Source of the DNA: Phoronis australis
Taxonomy: Eukaryota; Phoronida; Phoronidae
NCBI GenBank assembly: GCA_002633005.1
Contig: NMRA01000198.1
Coordinates: 380,165 to 417,093 of the forward strand
Direction of reading: 5' to 3'
DNA length: 36,929 nt
The number at the start of each line of letters is the position of its first letter. The first letter of the stretch is position 1. The notes under the pieces were generated by a model. The model worked only from the letters and a program-made list of their open reading frames with translations. It had not been told where the DNA came from and did not search any database. Shown here piece by piece: positions 1 through 12,149 of this stretch. A program made the position numbers and the translations under genes.

Positions 1-32
1 CCCCCCCCCCCCCCTAAATCCGCCTATGACTG
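1..32 (-). mobile_element. Terminal end of a CAGTC-ATAGGCGG inverted-repeat element, cut by window start
   Basis: Read on the minus strand, the first 32 bases give CAGTCATAGGCGGATTTAGG followed by a G run. The end of the element at 2602, also on the minus strand, reads CAGTCCTAGGCGGATTCAGG followed by a G run. The shared order CAGTC-TAGGCGGATT-AGGGGGG marks both as ends of the same short DNA-transposon family. The rest of this copy lies outside the window. Confidence 0.45.
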
Positions 33-2321
33 GAACGCGAAAAACAGACTAAACTGCAATATTCAATGTCTGTGGTTCTCTGCCACTGAAACACAATTCA
101 TCCTGCCCACCAGGTATTTTTACGGTTTGTTCCTAAAGATTTTGAATTTCTGTTGATGTCAATGCATTTTTTCGATCCGTCAACTGCTCACCACTTCGTC
201 GAAGGCATCGTAGTATTCAAATATAGTCTAAAGTGCACGTGGTATTCTTTTTAGACAATTGCTTGCTTCATTGGCTTGCCTAGTACTGTGGTGCCGACCT
301 AAGATCCACAATGCAATCACACATGATAATCTGACGTTAATATCCATCTTAACAGTCAGCTGTTTATAAAATGACTCTGAGAGCATGTGCGTATTTATTA
401 TAAAAGCGAGGGATGTTAGAAACTCTGTGGTGACTTCACAGTTTTTTTTTTTGGATGGCGAACGTTGGGACGGAGAAACAGCGGATGGGGATCCAGAGGA
501 GCAGAAGAGTGGGCCCGGGAATACGAGTACGGACACATTTTAAAGTAACGAGGTTGCATGGGCTGGGCCCAGGATCTCCGAACTCGGGCAGAGATTATCG
601 CTGCGATTTATAATTTACGTGGGTATCGGTCACGCTTGAATAGCTACGAGACAATTACGTAGTAATTAGGATAACGTTAGCAATCGCCTAAGTACCTTGT
701 AAGTACTTAGCTCACCTCACCCCCGTGCTGTGAGGTTTTGGTCACCCGGGTAAAAGAAAACCATCAAGTACGACATCCGCCTCGCTTGCGAGCCAAGAAT
801 CAACACGTTTGTTTACCGCAGACGAGAAATGATAAGGCTGAGCTGATTTGCGTTCGAGGCACGTAACTCTCCGTCTGCGGTAACACTGAGACAAACGCGA
901 TTTCCATGAAACTTGGCAAATTCTATTTTTTACGGTATTATATACAAAAGATTGTCTGGGAATTTCTTTTAAGGCCTTTCATCCTTTGAGTTATTTTTCA
1001 AGGAATGTTGACGTCTTCATTTAAAACATTAGAGTTATCCCTAACATGGCGAAAAGAACTTGAAAAAATCCTACGCTTGTTTACATAATAGAATAAAGAA
1101 ACAGAATTAGCAAGTTTCATGCGAAATAATTGGTCGTGGAAATTATCTCTGTGCAAAATCAAGATTTTTAGAAAAAAAAAACAGTCACGCATGATTGCGA
1201 AGATCTTATCATTATTTTCGTGCAAATAATAAGATTCTGTGATCATAAAGAATTTTAAAAATACACTGTTTTATGGGTCAACTATTAATATCTAAACAGT
1301 AGGCCTACCTCAACAAATTCGACTCTTTGGTAACGAATGTAGTCCATTATCTTAAAACTGGCATGCCACTGGTCCAGTGGTTTTATTACAAGTGTGACCG
1401 CTCAGTTTTTTGAAACACTTTTCCCCACTCCTGAAAGGCACATCGCTGACTTAGTAAATATTTGAAATAACCTTTTTCGACAACACTGTACTGTAATCGA
1501 ACGTACATGACCTATTGCAATAACAAGTCTTAAAAATAAAACGTTAATAGTAGCCCGCATTTTCCGCATCCACCGTCACCCGATCGTTGAACTTTCATGG
1601 GGTATTAATTTGCACTCCTGCACTCCGTCGAAGTTAATATACCATAACGTAGGAAAAACTACAGGCTTACAAGTAGGCCTACGATGCTTTTTGGCTAATC
1701 GTGTCATTAAGGAAGCCCTAATCCGGCGAATGTAAAGGCAAGTTTAGTTGTACGTCTGAGCCACATTCGATCGTAGAGTGTCATGACATGACCTATAGTT
1801 GTACATGTGGGTCCGGCTGATTTCCGTACTGGCAGAACGAGTAGGCCTATACGAGACATGCCAGTTTTTCTACGACGTGCCTTTCCGGAAAAGGCGACTG
1901 AAACTTGAAAGCCAGGTGACGATGAACTGCTTCAGTCAAAAGACCCTTCCGCTGATGACAAAAACCTCGAGAAGGTTCTTCAAATAACATCTACATTTCT
2001 ATAACTTTACTAGTTGAAAAGACGTTCACATCTTTGACAATGGTATTCCGGTCTTTTCTTAGGTTTTTGGGTTAGTGCTGAAACGGTGCACTAGGATAGG
2101 CCTACGCCGCCGGCCCAGCTTCCTCGGCCCTGCGTGCATTGAGGCGAAACGCGGCCACGGTCTTTCTGGAGCAAAACTCTACCCTCTATTCATAGGAAAT
2201 CCCTAAAAATTTCCTTTTTTAATTCTCTCTCTAAATGGGGGGGTACGGCTTGGGTCTCGGCCACACGGCCGCCGCAAGTCAAGCATGAGGTACGAGCGCC
2301 CCCGCACTTTTTGTGCACTGT

Positions 2322-2602
2322 CAGTGGCGGACTTACCATAACGGGGGGCCCAACATGTTGCCTCGGGTTATTTGGCAAAGCGCGATTGCATGCGCGCATG
2401 CTGTCCAAAAGTTTTGGGGGACGGGGGCCGCGGATGCGGACTTTTTGTTCTCAGAAAATCTGTCGGTGGACTAAAAAAAAAATAAAAAAACGGGAGCACG
2501 ATTCCGTCCCCTTTTCCGCTACCGGTCCCGCTTACTGGACTCAATATTTCCTCACTCTTCACGGGACCCCTGCATGGGCCCCCCTGAATCCGCCTAGGAC
2601 TG
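2322..2602. mobile_element. Short non-autonomous DNA element with degenerate terminal inverted repeats
   Basis: The left end reads CAGTGGCGGACTTACC and leads to a GGGGGGCCC block at about 2343-2351. The right end, read on the opposite strand, starts CAGTCCTAGGCGGATTCAGG and also leads to GGGGGGCCC. The ends match apart from small insertions. The interior (about 280 bp) is CpG-rich and codes for nothing recognisable. No clear target duplication is visible. The CAGTGGCGG-type end is common in hAT-like miniature elements, but the superfamily is an inference. The 128- and 64-codon open frames crossing this element are most likely incidental. Confidence 0.45.
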
Positions 2603-2819
2603 TGAGAAGATTTTTCAGTTTTATAGATATGCTAATTTCGGATGGGGCATTAAAACGCCCAATGAGGGTTTTTGGCTTGGGTTTTCCCTTCCGATAGCTT
2701 GCACTTCAGAGGTCATAAGACCGACCCAGCCTGAGTAGTCTACGACTTAGTCACCACTGAGATCACCTGAACAGAAATTCTCGGTGGTATTGTAATTATC
2801 TCCCATGTATAAATTTCTC

Positions 2820-3134
2820 ACAGATGGGCCAATACGCATGCGCAGTAGGTAACTTCGTTGCGAAAACCAACGAAAGAGGGCCGTGCACGGGTTTTAGATT
2901 TTAATTTTTTACTCTTAATTTTGTACTGTACGTTGAACAGTTTTCGCGAACAAAACCGAAGAAACGAACTTCACTGCACGGTGGCACTCTGTGACGTTTA
3001 AGAGTCGAATTAAATCTCAATCCGTCGTGACTTCAAGGTGTTCCCCATTGAACGGAAGCCAAAAAGGCGGAGTAATGATGGTTTGATAACTATCGCAACG
3101 AAAACAAGTGGGGGACCATCAATTACTTTCTAAG
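2820..3134 (+). promoter_or_regulatory. Candidate numb promoter and 5' UTR exon
   Basis: A CCAAT box at 2829-2833 is followed at once by TACGCATGCGCA (2833-2844), which matches the NRF1 consensus YGCGCAYGCGCR at 11 of 12 positions. The next 250 bases are comparatively CpG-rich and contain no obvious TATA box. A splice donor of good quality, CTAAG/GTAAAT, occurs at 3134/3135, after which the sequence turns AT-rich and intron-like. This fits a TATA-less promoter with a short non-coding first exon joined to the acceptor at 18934. It is inferred from motifs only; no transcript evidence is available. Confidence 0.3.
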
Positions 3135-3651
3135 GTAAATGTTTATGTTATCTTATTATGTATTTATCTAGTAACAAAAACACGATTACGGAGAGTTTCC
3201 ACTGCTTTGGTCTTTGGAGTTGGTCCAGGTGTTGGATTTAGTCTGGACTGGATGGATTTTGTACAAGTTAGTAAAACTTGTCCTAAAATTTAAAAACTCG
3301 TTTTGGACCAGACACGTAACCTGTCAGTAAATAAGTAGGCCTACTTACTGAGACGGAGCAACAAGCAGAAAATTGTTGTAAGAGTGTATGACACTTTGCT
3401 CTAAATTTTGTAAATCAAAACATTACTTTTGGTGTAGTTGCAATGGCCCAATTAGTTATGCAAAAGATACTTTTTCACCTTGAAATAGATCTATTTGCAT
3501 TGTCTGTTCACATTGTCTGACAATTCTGTATTTTTGGCCATCACTCCTGCAAATTGTGACGCCATCATGAGGGGAAACTGCTGAGTGCCTCCTCATTGAC
3601 TGGGACAGTTGAATGTGTTACTAATATGTTTTCTTTAAACATGGGGTCAAG

Positions 3652-3724
3652 TAGACAATACCACTGTCTCAACTGGACATCCCATGGGTCCTCCATATGC
3701 CAGTTGAGACAGTAGTACTGTCTA
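3652..3724. repeat. Long hairpin (inverted repeat)
   Basis: ACTGTCTCAACTGG at 3663-3676 is the exact reverse complement of CCAGTTGAGACAGT at 3700-3713, with a 23-base loop. Pairing continues outwards imperfectly (TAGACAATAC against TAGACAGTACT), giving arms of about 25 bases. It could be a remnant of a palindromic miniature transposon. No gene is associated with it. Confidence 0.7.
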
Positions 3725-4152
3725 GGGGTCAAGGGACATGCATAACCGGCACTCACTCACAGGATTTTCAGTTGTGGGTTTTTAAGTGACGTTACTTTGT
3801 AACTGATTTCTGTGATTTGAGATGTGAATTATTTCTAAAGGTCATACGAATAGAATATTTATAATCCAGGAATGTTTCGTAATATTCTGAGACTGTGGCA
3901 GGACACAGCTTCAAAAATAGTGACATTCCCTCTTGTGGTGGGACAGTTGGCAATTATGGTGTGTATGTCAAAAGTGAAGTACAATATGCAGTGCCTCCAC
4001 AGTGGTGCTGGACTTTGATAACCTGTTCACTGGCTGTTATTCATTGGAAGAAACTGGTTCTCAAAATTTGGACCAAGTTATTAGTGAGGATTACCGTATG
4101 CCCTACCTCATTATTTGTTTGAAGCTAATGTCAGCTGTTGTTTTGTCACCTC

Positions 4153-4821
4153 AAGTTTATTAAAGTTGAAACAAACGTAACATGATGTCACTGGTTAGCA
4201 TTTGTACAAAGCTGTATAAAAATATTGGATAGCGATAAAAACTGATGTAAAAGTAATACCATTAAAAAAGTACACTCTTCCTTTAGGTAGGATTAATGGT
4301 TTACCGATACTTGGATATGGCTGTTATTCTGTACTAGTAGCTGAATTGTGGAGCGTTCACATGCATCAACTTTGAGCACCATCTGTTGAACAATTTCTGT
4401 TTGTCATTCGTTAATTACGTTTCTTTTAAATGGTTGTAATGAAAAAGGTAGGTGTCATTTGAGTGTCAGGTGGTTGCAAAAATTTANAAGTTTATTAAAG
4501 TTGAAACAAACGTAACATGATGTCACTGGTTAGCATTTGTACAAAGCTGTATAAAAATGTTGGATAGCGATAAAAACTGATGTAAAAGTAATGCCATTAA
4601 AAAAGTACACTCTTCCTTTAGGTAGGATTAATGGTTTACCGATACTTGGATATGGCTGTTATTCTGTACTAGTAGCTGAATTGTGGAGCGTTCACATGCA
4701 TCAACTTTGAGCACCATCTGTTGAACAATTTCTGTTTGTCATTCGTTAATTACGTTTCTTTTAAATGGTTGTAATGAAAAAGGTAGGTGTCATTTGAGTG
4801 TCAGGTGGTTGCAAAAATTTA
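4153..4821. repeat. 334-bp near-identical direct duplication split by a single N
   Basis: Copy 1 is 4153-4486, an N sits at 4487, and copy 2 is 4488-4821. By direct reading the copies have equal length and differ at two positions only (A/G in TAAAAATRTTGG and in GTAATRCC). The breakpoint coincides exactly with the N, which is typical of two overlapping contig ends carrying different alleles that were placed side by side. It is more likely an assembly artefact than a true tandem duplication. Confidence 0.85.
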
Positions 4822-5735
4822 CACTTAGCCAGGCGTGCCAGATTTTGATATAAAGTACGTTTATTGGTGAGAAAGCCGCAAATAAAGTTACGACTCTCTG
4901 AAAAAGTGAGCTTAGTTTTTACTCTTACCAAATCTACTGTGTTTTGCCAATCAGTCATATACAACTAGCTGGAATAGCTGTCGCTAATTCAATTCCAAGT
5001 CTAGTCAGTGCATTTATGAACAACAAGTACCATTATCTTATCCTATATTTCCTATATGGAGTACTTGGATTGATTTAAAAATAATCACCAGTTCTTTGCA
5101 TACTTTGGCATTTGTCAGCATGGTCGCATTAAACCATGGCATTATGTGTTTACACAACAGAAAGATTTTACACTGAATATTTGTTAATCTGTCATTTCAT
5201 TTTCCTATCACTTTACGCAAAATAGAACCAGATCTTTCTGAAGCAAGATGCTATGTATGGACTTCCTCATGGGAGGGTATAGGTGGAACATGTCACATTT
5301 GACGTGGATGTTGGACCATCTGAGGTACTTGAAGCCTTGATTTTGGGGTTGAATATTAGCCCCATTTCTCTATGAACAATATTTGAAAAGTGCACAAAAT
5401 TACCCTCGTCAGGCCCCAAAATACCCCTACAATGATTAAAGAATTCCCCTTAAGGTTAGAGTCACTTCTATGCAAAGTGTTAGCTTTGGCTACTTGAGGT
5501 ATTGACGATGACGGGTGGCTACTGAGTCTGGGGAATTATTGACCAGAAGGTGTTTTGTCATTCTGGTGCCATTGCGGCGTTGACTTGTGCAAAAGCAATG
5601 TTACATGGGTGGAGATACTATACTAACTATACTACAAGAGTTGTGTAGATAGCCAAGTCATTGTCAAGTTAATTCCCATCCAAGACTGAATTTAAGTGTT
5701 CCCACCAGGACTCAACGCTTTGCGTAATGTTAACT

Positions 5736-6058
5736 CTGGCGACGTGGCAAAATTACCAGGTCGCCAAATGGGGAATGAGGTCATCAAACTTCACTGGCAA
5801 GAGCTGGAAACGAAATGTCTGAAGTGAAAATCTGGCGAACTCTGGAAATTTCCACCATTAAACCTTCTTTGACTTAATATCCTTGCGCTCAGACTCGCGT
5901 CCTGGGGCAAACAATCATGATCGGGCCATTCCGATGTTGCGGAACAGTTCCGGCTTCCATTTGTTTACGATACTGTAATATTTTTAGTGCGTGCTTGGAT
6001 GTGGAGTGGCGACTTTTGGCGACGTGGCATTTTTACCAGTCGTCAAACGAAAGCTGAG
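5736..6058. repeat. Pair of short dispersed direct repeats
   Basis: GGCGACGTGGCA, then TTACCAG and TCG-CAAA, occurs at about 5738-5767 and again at about 6018-6047, some 280 bases apart. GAGGTCA follows each copy. The motif has a partial internal dyad (TGGCGAC with GTCGCCA in the first copy). It may be the ends of a decayed element, and no function is evident. Confidence 0.4.
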
Positions 6059-6789
6059 GTCACATTAGATACTCAGTGACTGACGCTCTCCTGAAAACTT
6101 TTTAGCAGTGTACGTTGGTAGGAAAGAAAAAAGGAGAAACACGTTAGCACTACTGTACTGGAGCCGTCTTGTCGTGTTGGCTCAGATGTGTCAATTTGTT
6201 GCCACTTCAGCAACAGTTTGATAAGGAATTAGTTCCTGTTCTCTTTGTGCCAGGAAATTGATACTCATAGACATAGTTGAGGCATGGTTGACTTGTCATC
6301 TTGGTACATTAACCTCTACACTATTTCTGGTATTGAGGAAATGACAAATTAAAGACAAGATTATTTGAACTATCCCAAACACCACAGGTTCCTTTCTTGA
6401 CAGTTCAGTTGTTTCTGTCATCATGGTATTGCACTCTACTGGTTTAGTCATTACTGTCTGTATACAGGTTGGAAGGGGGAATGCCTGAACATCCACAGCT
6501 GTGTTATGGGGACAAAGACCTTGGGGCCATATTTGGTTTCCTTCCAAAACAATATACACAATTTCTTCAGGGCAGGTTTTGTGAAGTGGTGGTATTTTAA
6601 TACCCATGGAAAGATTGCACTGGTTTCAAATCAGGAAAGAATTAGTGTTTGGAGTATATTCACTGATCTGTGACAGTGATCAGCATCTTTTAAAGGGCTC
6701 AGGTGAGTGACAGTGATTTTGCACTATGCCTGTTCCACTTGCTTTCATAGCTAGCCTATAGTGTACATAAATGCCGTAAGTTAATTTTT

Positions 6790-6825
6790 TTGACGCATAA
6801 CTGACAATTGACGCATAACTGACAA
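6790..6825. repeat. 18-bp tandem repeat, two copies
   Basis: TTGACGCATAACTGACAA occurs at 6790-6807 and again, immediately adjacent and identical, at 6808-6825. It is a short tandem duplication in non-coding DNA. Confidence 0.8.
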
Positions 6826-7430
6826 TTAACGTGAATGGGTGCTGCAGGAATGTCCTCCTCTGCTCCAGAGCAGATGGTTTCTCTGACCAGTCAGTCAGAA
6901 GTCACAGTCAACACAGTTCTGTGGCAAAGACAAAATTAATATCCTGGGCTGTTGCAAATGATTAAAATTGATGCCCTAGACCAGAGACCTTTTCATTGAT
7001 TGAAATAATTATCACTGAAGTAAATGTCAAGGTAGTCAACACTTGCTTAGAAAAGTCTAGTCACAAGCGGAAGTGTGGACCTGTGATTTATAGCATTTTC
7101 ATATGCCCAGTTCGCACTAACAGAAATGCTGATGAGTACCTATCCCTGGGTGGAAGAGCATTTCTCTTGGTCATGAGTGCAGCCTTGTGTTTTCCCAAAG
7201 ATACCCGGCCTATATGCTTGCAGATCCCGGTTGGTCATTAGGACTGGTCCCTGATATGAATGGAATGTAGTTCTTGCCACAGTCAATGTTCAAACATGTG
7301 TGTCCCATTAGCAGGACCCGTGCATTAGGTCAGCATCTTGAACAGGCAATTTGAGGATAGTCGGTCTAGGCCTGGACTATCATACTGTTAACCCTGAACC
7401 AGCTATGATGTTTAATTTACAGTAAAAATT

Positions 7431-7764
7431 ATCCAGTTTGGTACAGCCTAAAATTTGGGATTCTGAAATTCAAGATGAATTTGAATGTTCTTGATTCTAA
7501 AGATTGGGATGTGGTCAGTTTTGACGTTCATCACGGCATTTTGAACAACAGAGTCTGAAAATGGGCTCGAGTCATAAAATCGTAGAAAATAGCTGCCGAC
7601 AAAATTTTCATGCGGCCCCATTGTTCTTTACATTGAGGCAAACGGACGTATGCCATTGATGGTCGTTCTTGAATTTGACGCAACCAGTATTGCCTATTTC
7701 TAAAATTTGGTACAAGCTCCAACCTAAGACAAAATAGTTAATTTTTCACTGTCCCAAATCCAAG
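7431..7764. mobile_element. CCAGTTTGG inverted-repeat element, copy 1
   Basis: The left end contains CCAGTTTGGTACAG (7433 onward) and the right end contains CTGTCCCAAATCC (about 7749-7761), so the termini are inverted and imperfect. The interior contains a segment (about 7640-7720, minus strand) that matches the interior of the copy at 20873-21130: both read GAGCTTGTACCAAATTTTAG in the coding-like direction. Together with the copies at 20873 and 25651 this defines a small repeat family. It does not look protein-coding. Confidence 0.5.
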
Positions 7765-10109
7765 TGCAAGTTACATGATTTTCCATGTTCAAGTTTTGTA
7801 CCACGGCTACCATCAAACATATTTTTGAAAAATTATTGGCGTTCACAACAAAGCCCTAGAAAAATGAACAGGGTCATTTGATGGCAATTATTTTGGTCTG
7901 AAATTGGTCAGATTTTAGCCTTGTTCTCAGGCAACTGTCAGCATTTTGACATGTTATGCTGTGTCATCAGTTAATTAAATGCCTTTCAGCTGTGAAGTGT
8001 GGAGTGTCTTGGATGTAATCATCTCAACAAGAAAGATTTTCTGCCAAAAGAGTTAATTTTGTAGTGTGTGGCTTGATATGGGGATTATTCAAATCTGACA
8101 GTCAGGTATACTTATCCCCTAATGAGGTAGATATTTGGTTCTTTGGAAGTGTCACCATCTGTCGTCTGTTGTAGTTTCATTTGTACAATTAGGGATATCA
8201 ATTGAGTTAGCTCTAAGTTTGTCAGTTTGGGAAATGTTGCCACTTTTAACATAGTTTGTATGGCATAGCTGTCACCAAACAACATTTGGTAAAATTTCAA
8301 GGATTCTCAGTGATGTAATAAGCCTTTAAAAAACGGAAAATAATTTAAGATTTTACGTTTGTCCCAAATTGAATATTAAGTTGGTGTTAATTGTGTTTTG
8401 AATTGGCATGAAACTGACAGCCAGGACACGATGAATTCTTGGTGTGGTGCGTGTTCTTTGGAACAATTTCAAAGACCAAAGTTGAATATCTTCCTTAAAA
8501 AATTAGAATTCACCTGTCTTTGCCTTGAAATTCTCATTGTTTTGCTATTACTCAAAAACTGATTCTCCTTCATAAAGTGGCATAGGCAATACATTGCCTG
8601 TGGATTCCATACTGGTGGTCCCTAGTATACTGAAGCCAAGTGATTAGTGAGATCCAGTTGGTTTTCTTGAATAACATTTTCATTTACAAAATGCTGTGAG
8701 TTCTCATACTGCCGCTGTGTCAAAGACTATGTTTATTAGTTCTATTCTTGAAGTAATGCAAAAATGAAGATATTTGCCTCATATATCAGCACATAAATTT
8801 GGCAGTATCAGTTGTAGCGTCTCCATCACCGTTTTTTGTTAAGCCATTAAAGACATTATCACCTTGTCCACAATTCAGGAAATCAGTTTAGAATTTAGTA
8901 CTTCCTGTACTTGTACAAAAGTGTGATTACTGTATAGGTGGTTCGTCTAGAATTTCAAAAGTAGTGTGTCCAAGATGGGTCCCCCCTCCCCCCCTGTTTT
9001 CGTCCATGACTAATGACTAGTGAATGCATATGACTACCGTCAATTGTCAATTTGCTGTTATTGTATGTTCCAGTGGAGTCATTGGTCTGGTGGACAGGCC
9101 AATGAGCTCCCAGAGATGCTGTTGTCAAGTTATAAGATCCACCAATTCCTACTTGATTACTTTTCTGGGGCATCCTATTGCTAAATGGGGTATTGTCTTA
9201 GCGAGAGTGTCTAAATTTGAACCAGGGTGTCTATTTGGATGTCCTGGACACCCTCTAGATGAAGGCCTGGTACTATACTTGTGGTGTTCATCTTGTTTAC
9301 TATCTGTGGTGAGAGAATCTGTGAAATGACAGAGTGATAATGTTCCTAGTAATTATGTAAACGGAGCTCTCCTAATGGGCTCTATAGGCCAGTTTGTTTT
9401 TTCTAATTATAGAAGTGTGTAATTACTAAACCCATCTGTAATGGAATGATCAAACAGTCTAAGTTAACATAAGCCACAAATGAAATCCAGACTGTCTGTG
9501 TTCTGGCAACATTTGGAGTTCTTGGTAGGAAGATGAAAAGCATATGTGGTCAGTGTGAATGGTAGTTCTTAGGTGCTTACAAATCCTGTGCTCAGAAGTT
9601 GTGTGACAATACATTTGGGTATTTATATGTATTTCACGATGTTCAGTAATGAATCTTGATTTGTTTAATATGATTTTGCGATTTTCAGAAATAGTAATTT
9701 AACTTTTGAAATGAGTGAAGATTATTTTTTCATAGTTACGCTGCAGTATTGCTGACAATGAATTTTTATTTGTTTTTCTTCATTTTGTTTTCCTTCATTT
9801 TCACTTTCATAAATGTGGAGTGGAACCAGCAATGTTCTGCACTAGAGATTATTCGAACATGATGGCAATTATGAAATGTTCAAAAATCCATATTCACACT
9901 GTGAGAGTTTGTATATCTAAAGCCTAGGAATCAATGCACTGGTCTAGTGCCAATTGTTCAAAATGTATTAATTGTATTTAATAAATGACTGTACAGTAAA
10001 ATCTCACAAATTCGGGACAAAAAATTGTCTTGTGATAGTGTGGAACTTGGAATATGGAAATGCACCGGTTCGGTGCTATGTATCTTTCGTGGAAAAATGA
10101 GAAAGTAAC

Positions 10110-10320
10110 ATTTCACTTGTTTGCCATATGGTGTCTTCATGTGGTGAGATGTTACCAGATATATTTTTACCTCTCTGACACACCAAAAATATATGGGGGT
10201 GACCATACATCTTCATGATGGGAGTTTACCAAATATCATATTTTTACCTCTCTTGCGCACCAAAAATATATGGAAACGAGTCACCATGCGTCTTTATGAT
10301 GGGTGTTTGCCCAGTTGGAA
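10110..10320. repeat. 77-bp imperfect tandem repeat
   Basis: CACCAAAAATATATGG begins at 10181 and again at 10258. TTTTTACCTCTCT begins at 10164 and again at 10241, so the period is 77 bases. A third, more diverged partial unit precedes these (GTCTTCATGTGGTGAG at about 10132). CATCTTCATGATGGGAG and CGTCTTTATGATGGGTG are the matching parts of neighbouring units. It is a short decayed satellite-like stretch. Confidence 0.6.
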
Positions 10321-12149
10321 TTATGTTCCTAAAAAGGTTTATTTAAACATCTGCTTGACCCAATGATTGACTGTAAAGGTGAACTACGCCTTGTTGCTGA
10401 CTGACATCTCTAATCACTCTTCATTTTGGGAAACCCTACAACTTCTATGGAAGTAAAATTGTGTCTCACAATGAAGGCTCATAGGCCTATTGGGAAAGGT
10501 TTCCAAATATAGGCTTATGGGAATTGGGAGGGCCTGTTTGCAGAAATTTCCAATGAGTTGTGTTTCCAAAGCAGTACTGATGTGAGTTTGGGCAGGGTTC
10601 CCCCTATACCCAAGTTACTGCGCGTGTATGCTGACCACATAGGCACTTAAATGACGTTGACCCCAAACTCGTTCTTCCCGGTGTTGTCCGCACCCTTTAC
10701 CCCTTGAAAAGAAAACCTGTCAGTGTCAAGTCTCAGTTAATATTCGACATCACAAATTGTGAGCTGAAAATTGGTAAAGTTTGTTCTGAATTAGGAGAGG
10801 TTCATTATGAAGATAAAAATTTAAACCTTGAGTTCATATTGCATGTTTGAGACAGCTCAACTCAATTCAGTTTTATCCCCTGGGTAATTTTTAACGGGTA
10901 TTAAAATACCGTCGGACTGGCTCACGTTATTGAGAGACTGTCGCCTTTGCTGCCGAAAAATATTCTTCTATTCATTGTTTTGACATCGTCACTTGCAGAC
11001 GATAAGCGGCCGCACCTCCCCCCTACACAGTTGAACATTTCATTGCGGCAAAAGGGTGATTTCAGAGGGAAGTGACTGACATGAAATGGAACATTGGCTT
11101 GTTATTTTTTGGACTCTGAATCGAAGTACAAAGGTTGTTTTCAATGCGACTTTATTGGAGGTGACTGTGAGTCGACACGCGAGTAGGTGTCTCGAAAGTA
11201 ATTTTTATTGATAAGTTGCAAAAGCATGTGCCTAGTTGGCGAATGGACTTAGCTATGCCATCACCAGTGCCACTCAGAATTTGCCAATGGTAAGCTGGGA
11301 GCTGCTACGAGTCTAGATAAGTATTTGCTAAACCAAAGGTCATTTGCTTCAAGTAATTGGAGTTTAAAGAGATTCATTGAATGTCACTCTTTTGTCAGTA
11401 CTATGTTGTTATTACTGCCTCAACTGAACACCTTCAACAAGGATCTATTGATTCCTTCCTATATACATTCCAGGCATCTCAATGTTATACAATGTTCCTA
11501 TGGGTAAATATGACTACCTTCCATATAAGGGCATATGATGTCACTGGGGTCAGGTTAACAGGTAGGCCAGGTTGGGGTCAGACTTTCCTGGGTGATCCAC
11601 TGTGACTAATCCTTTTATGACTAATAGTTCAGAAGTTAGAGCTACTGTAGTTAAGTCTTGTGTATTGGAGTTGGATCAAGTTTCTCTAATTTTTTGGTTT
11701 TATAATCTGTTGATGGTTAGTCCTAATCTAGTGAAGTGTTTGGCACATGGATGTGATTAGAGGTATGGCTAATGGTTTGTTTACAATAAATTACTTGGCA
11801 GGTGTCTAGGTTTTTGTTTGCGATGTCTTCAATTGTTTTGAAGTTTGCCAGAAGGTGTGAACAGAACAGTACTTAGGATTTCAAAGTTTAACTGTACTTA
11901 CCACAATACATTGGGCAAATTGTCTGCTATTTTCAACCTGGGAAATTCACAGATGGTTGAACCTATTGAAATCGTGCAAACCTTTTAAGATTTTAGATTG
12001 AGTGTCAGGTTTCTGGATGTAGTGATGATGACCAGTAGTGATGTTTATTAGCTAATTGTATAATATGTAATGTTTCCCATGGTTTCATTTATGCCAGACA
12101 GCTGCTACCAGAAACCATGCATGTGCGGTAAATAACAGAACTTGCCATG

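Larger units (their letters stand above)
1..2820. other. Upstream region without a supported gene
   Basis: No reading frame here resembles a known protein, and the open frames are short and scattered over both strands. CpG content is higher at about 540-900 and 2090-2500 than in the later introns. The region opens with a run of 14 C that ends one inverted-repeat element, and holds another such element at 2322-2602. Four GTAGGCCTAC-like palindromes lie between 1299 and 2105. It is probably intergenic sequence upstream of numb, but a distant 5' exon cannot be excluded. Confidence 0.5.

Noticed and set aside
2311-2697. 128-codon + strand frame, with overlapping minus-strand frames
   Set aside because: It runs through a CpG-rich inverted-repeat element and has no recognisable domain or consistent codon pattern.
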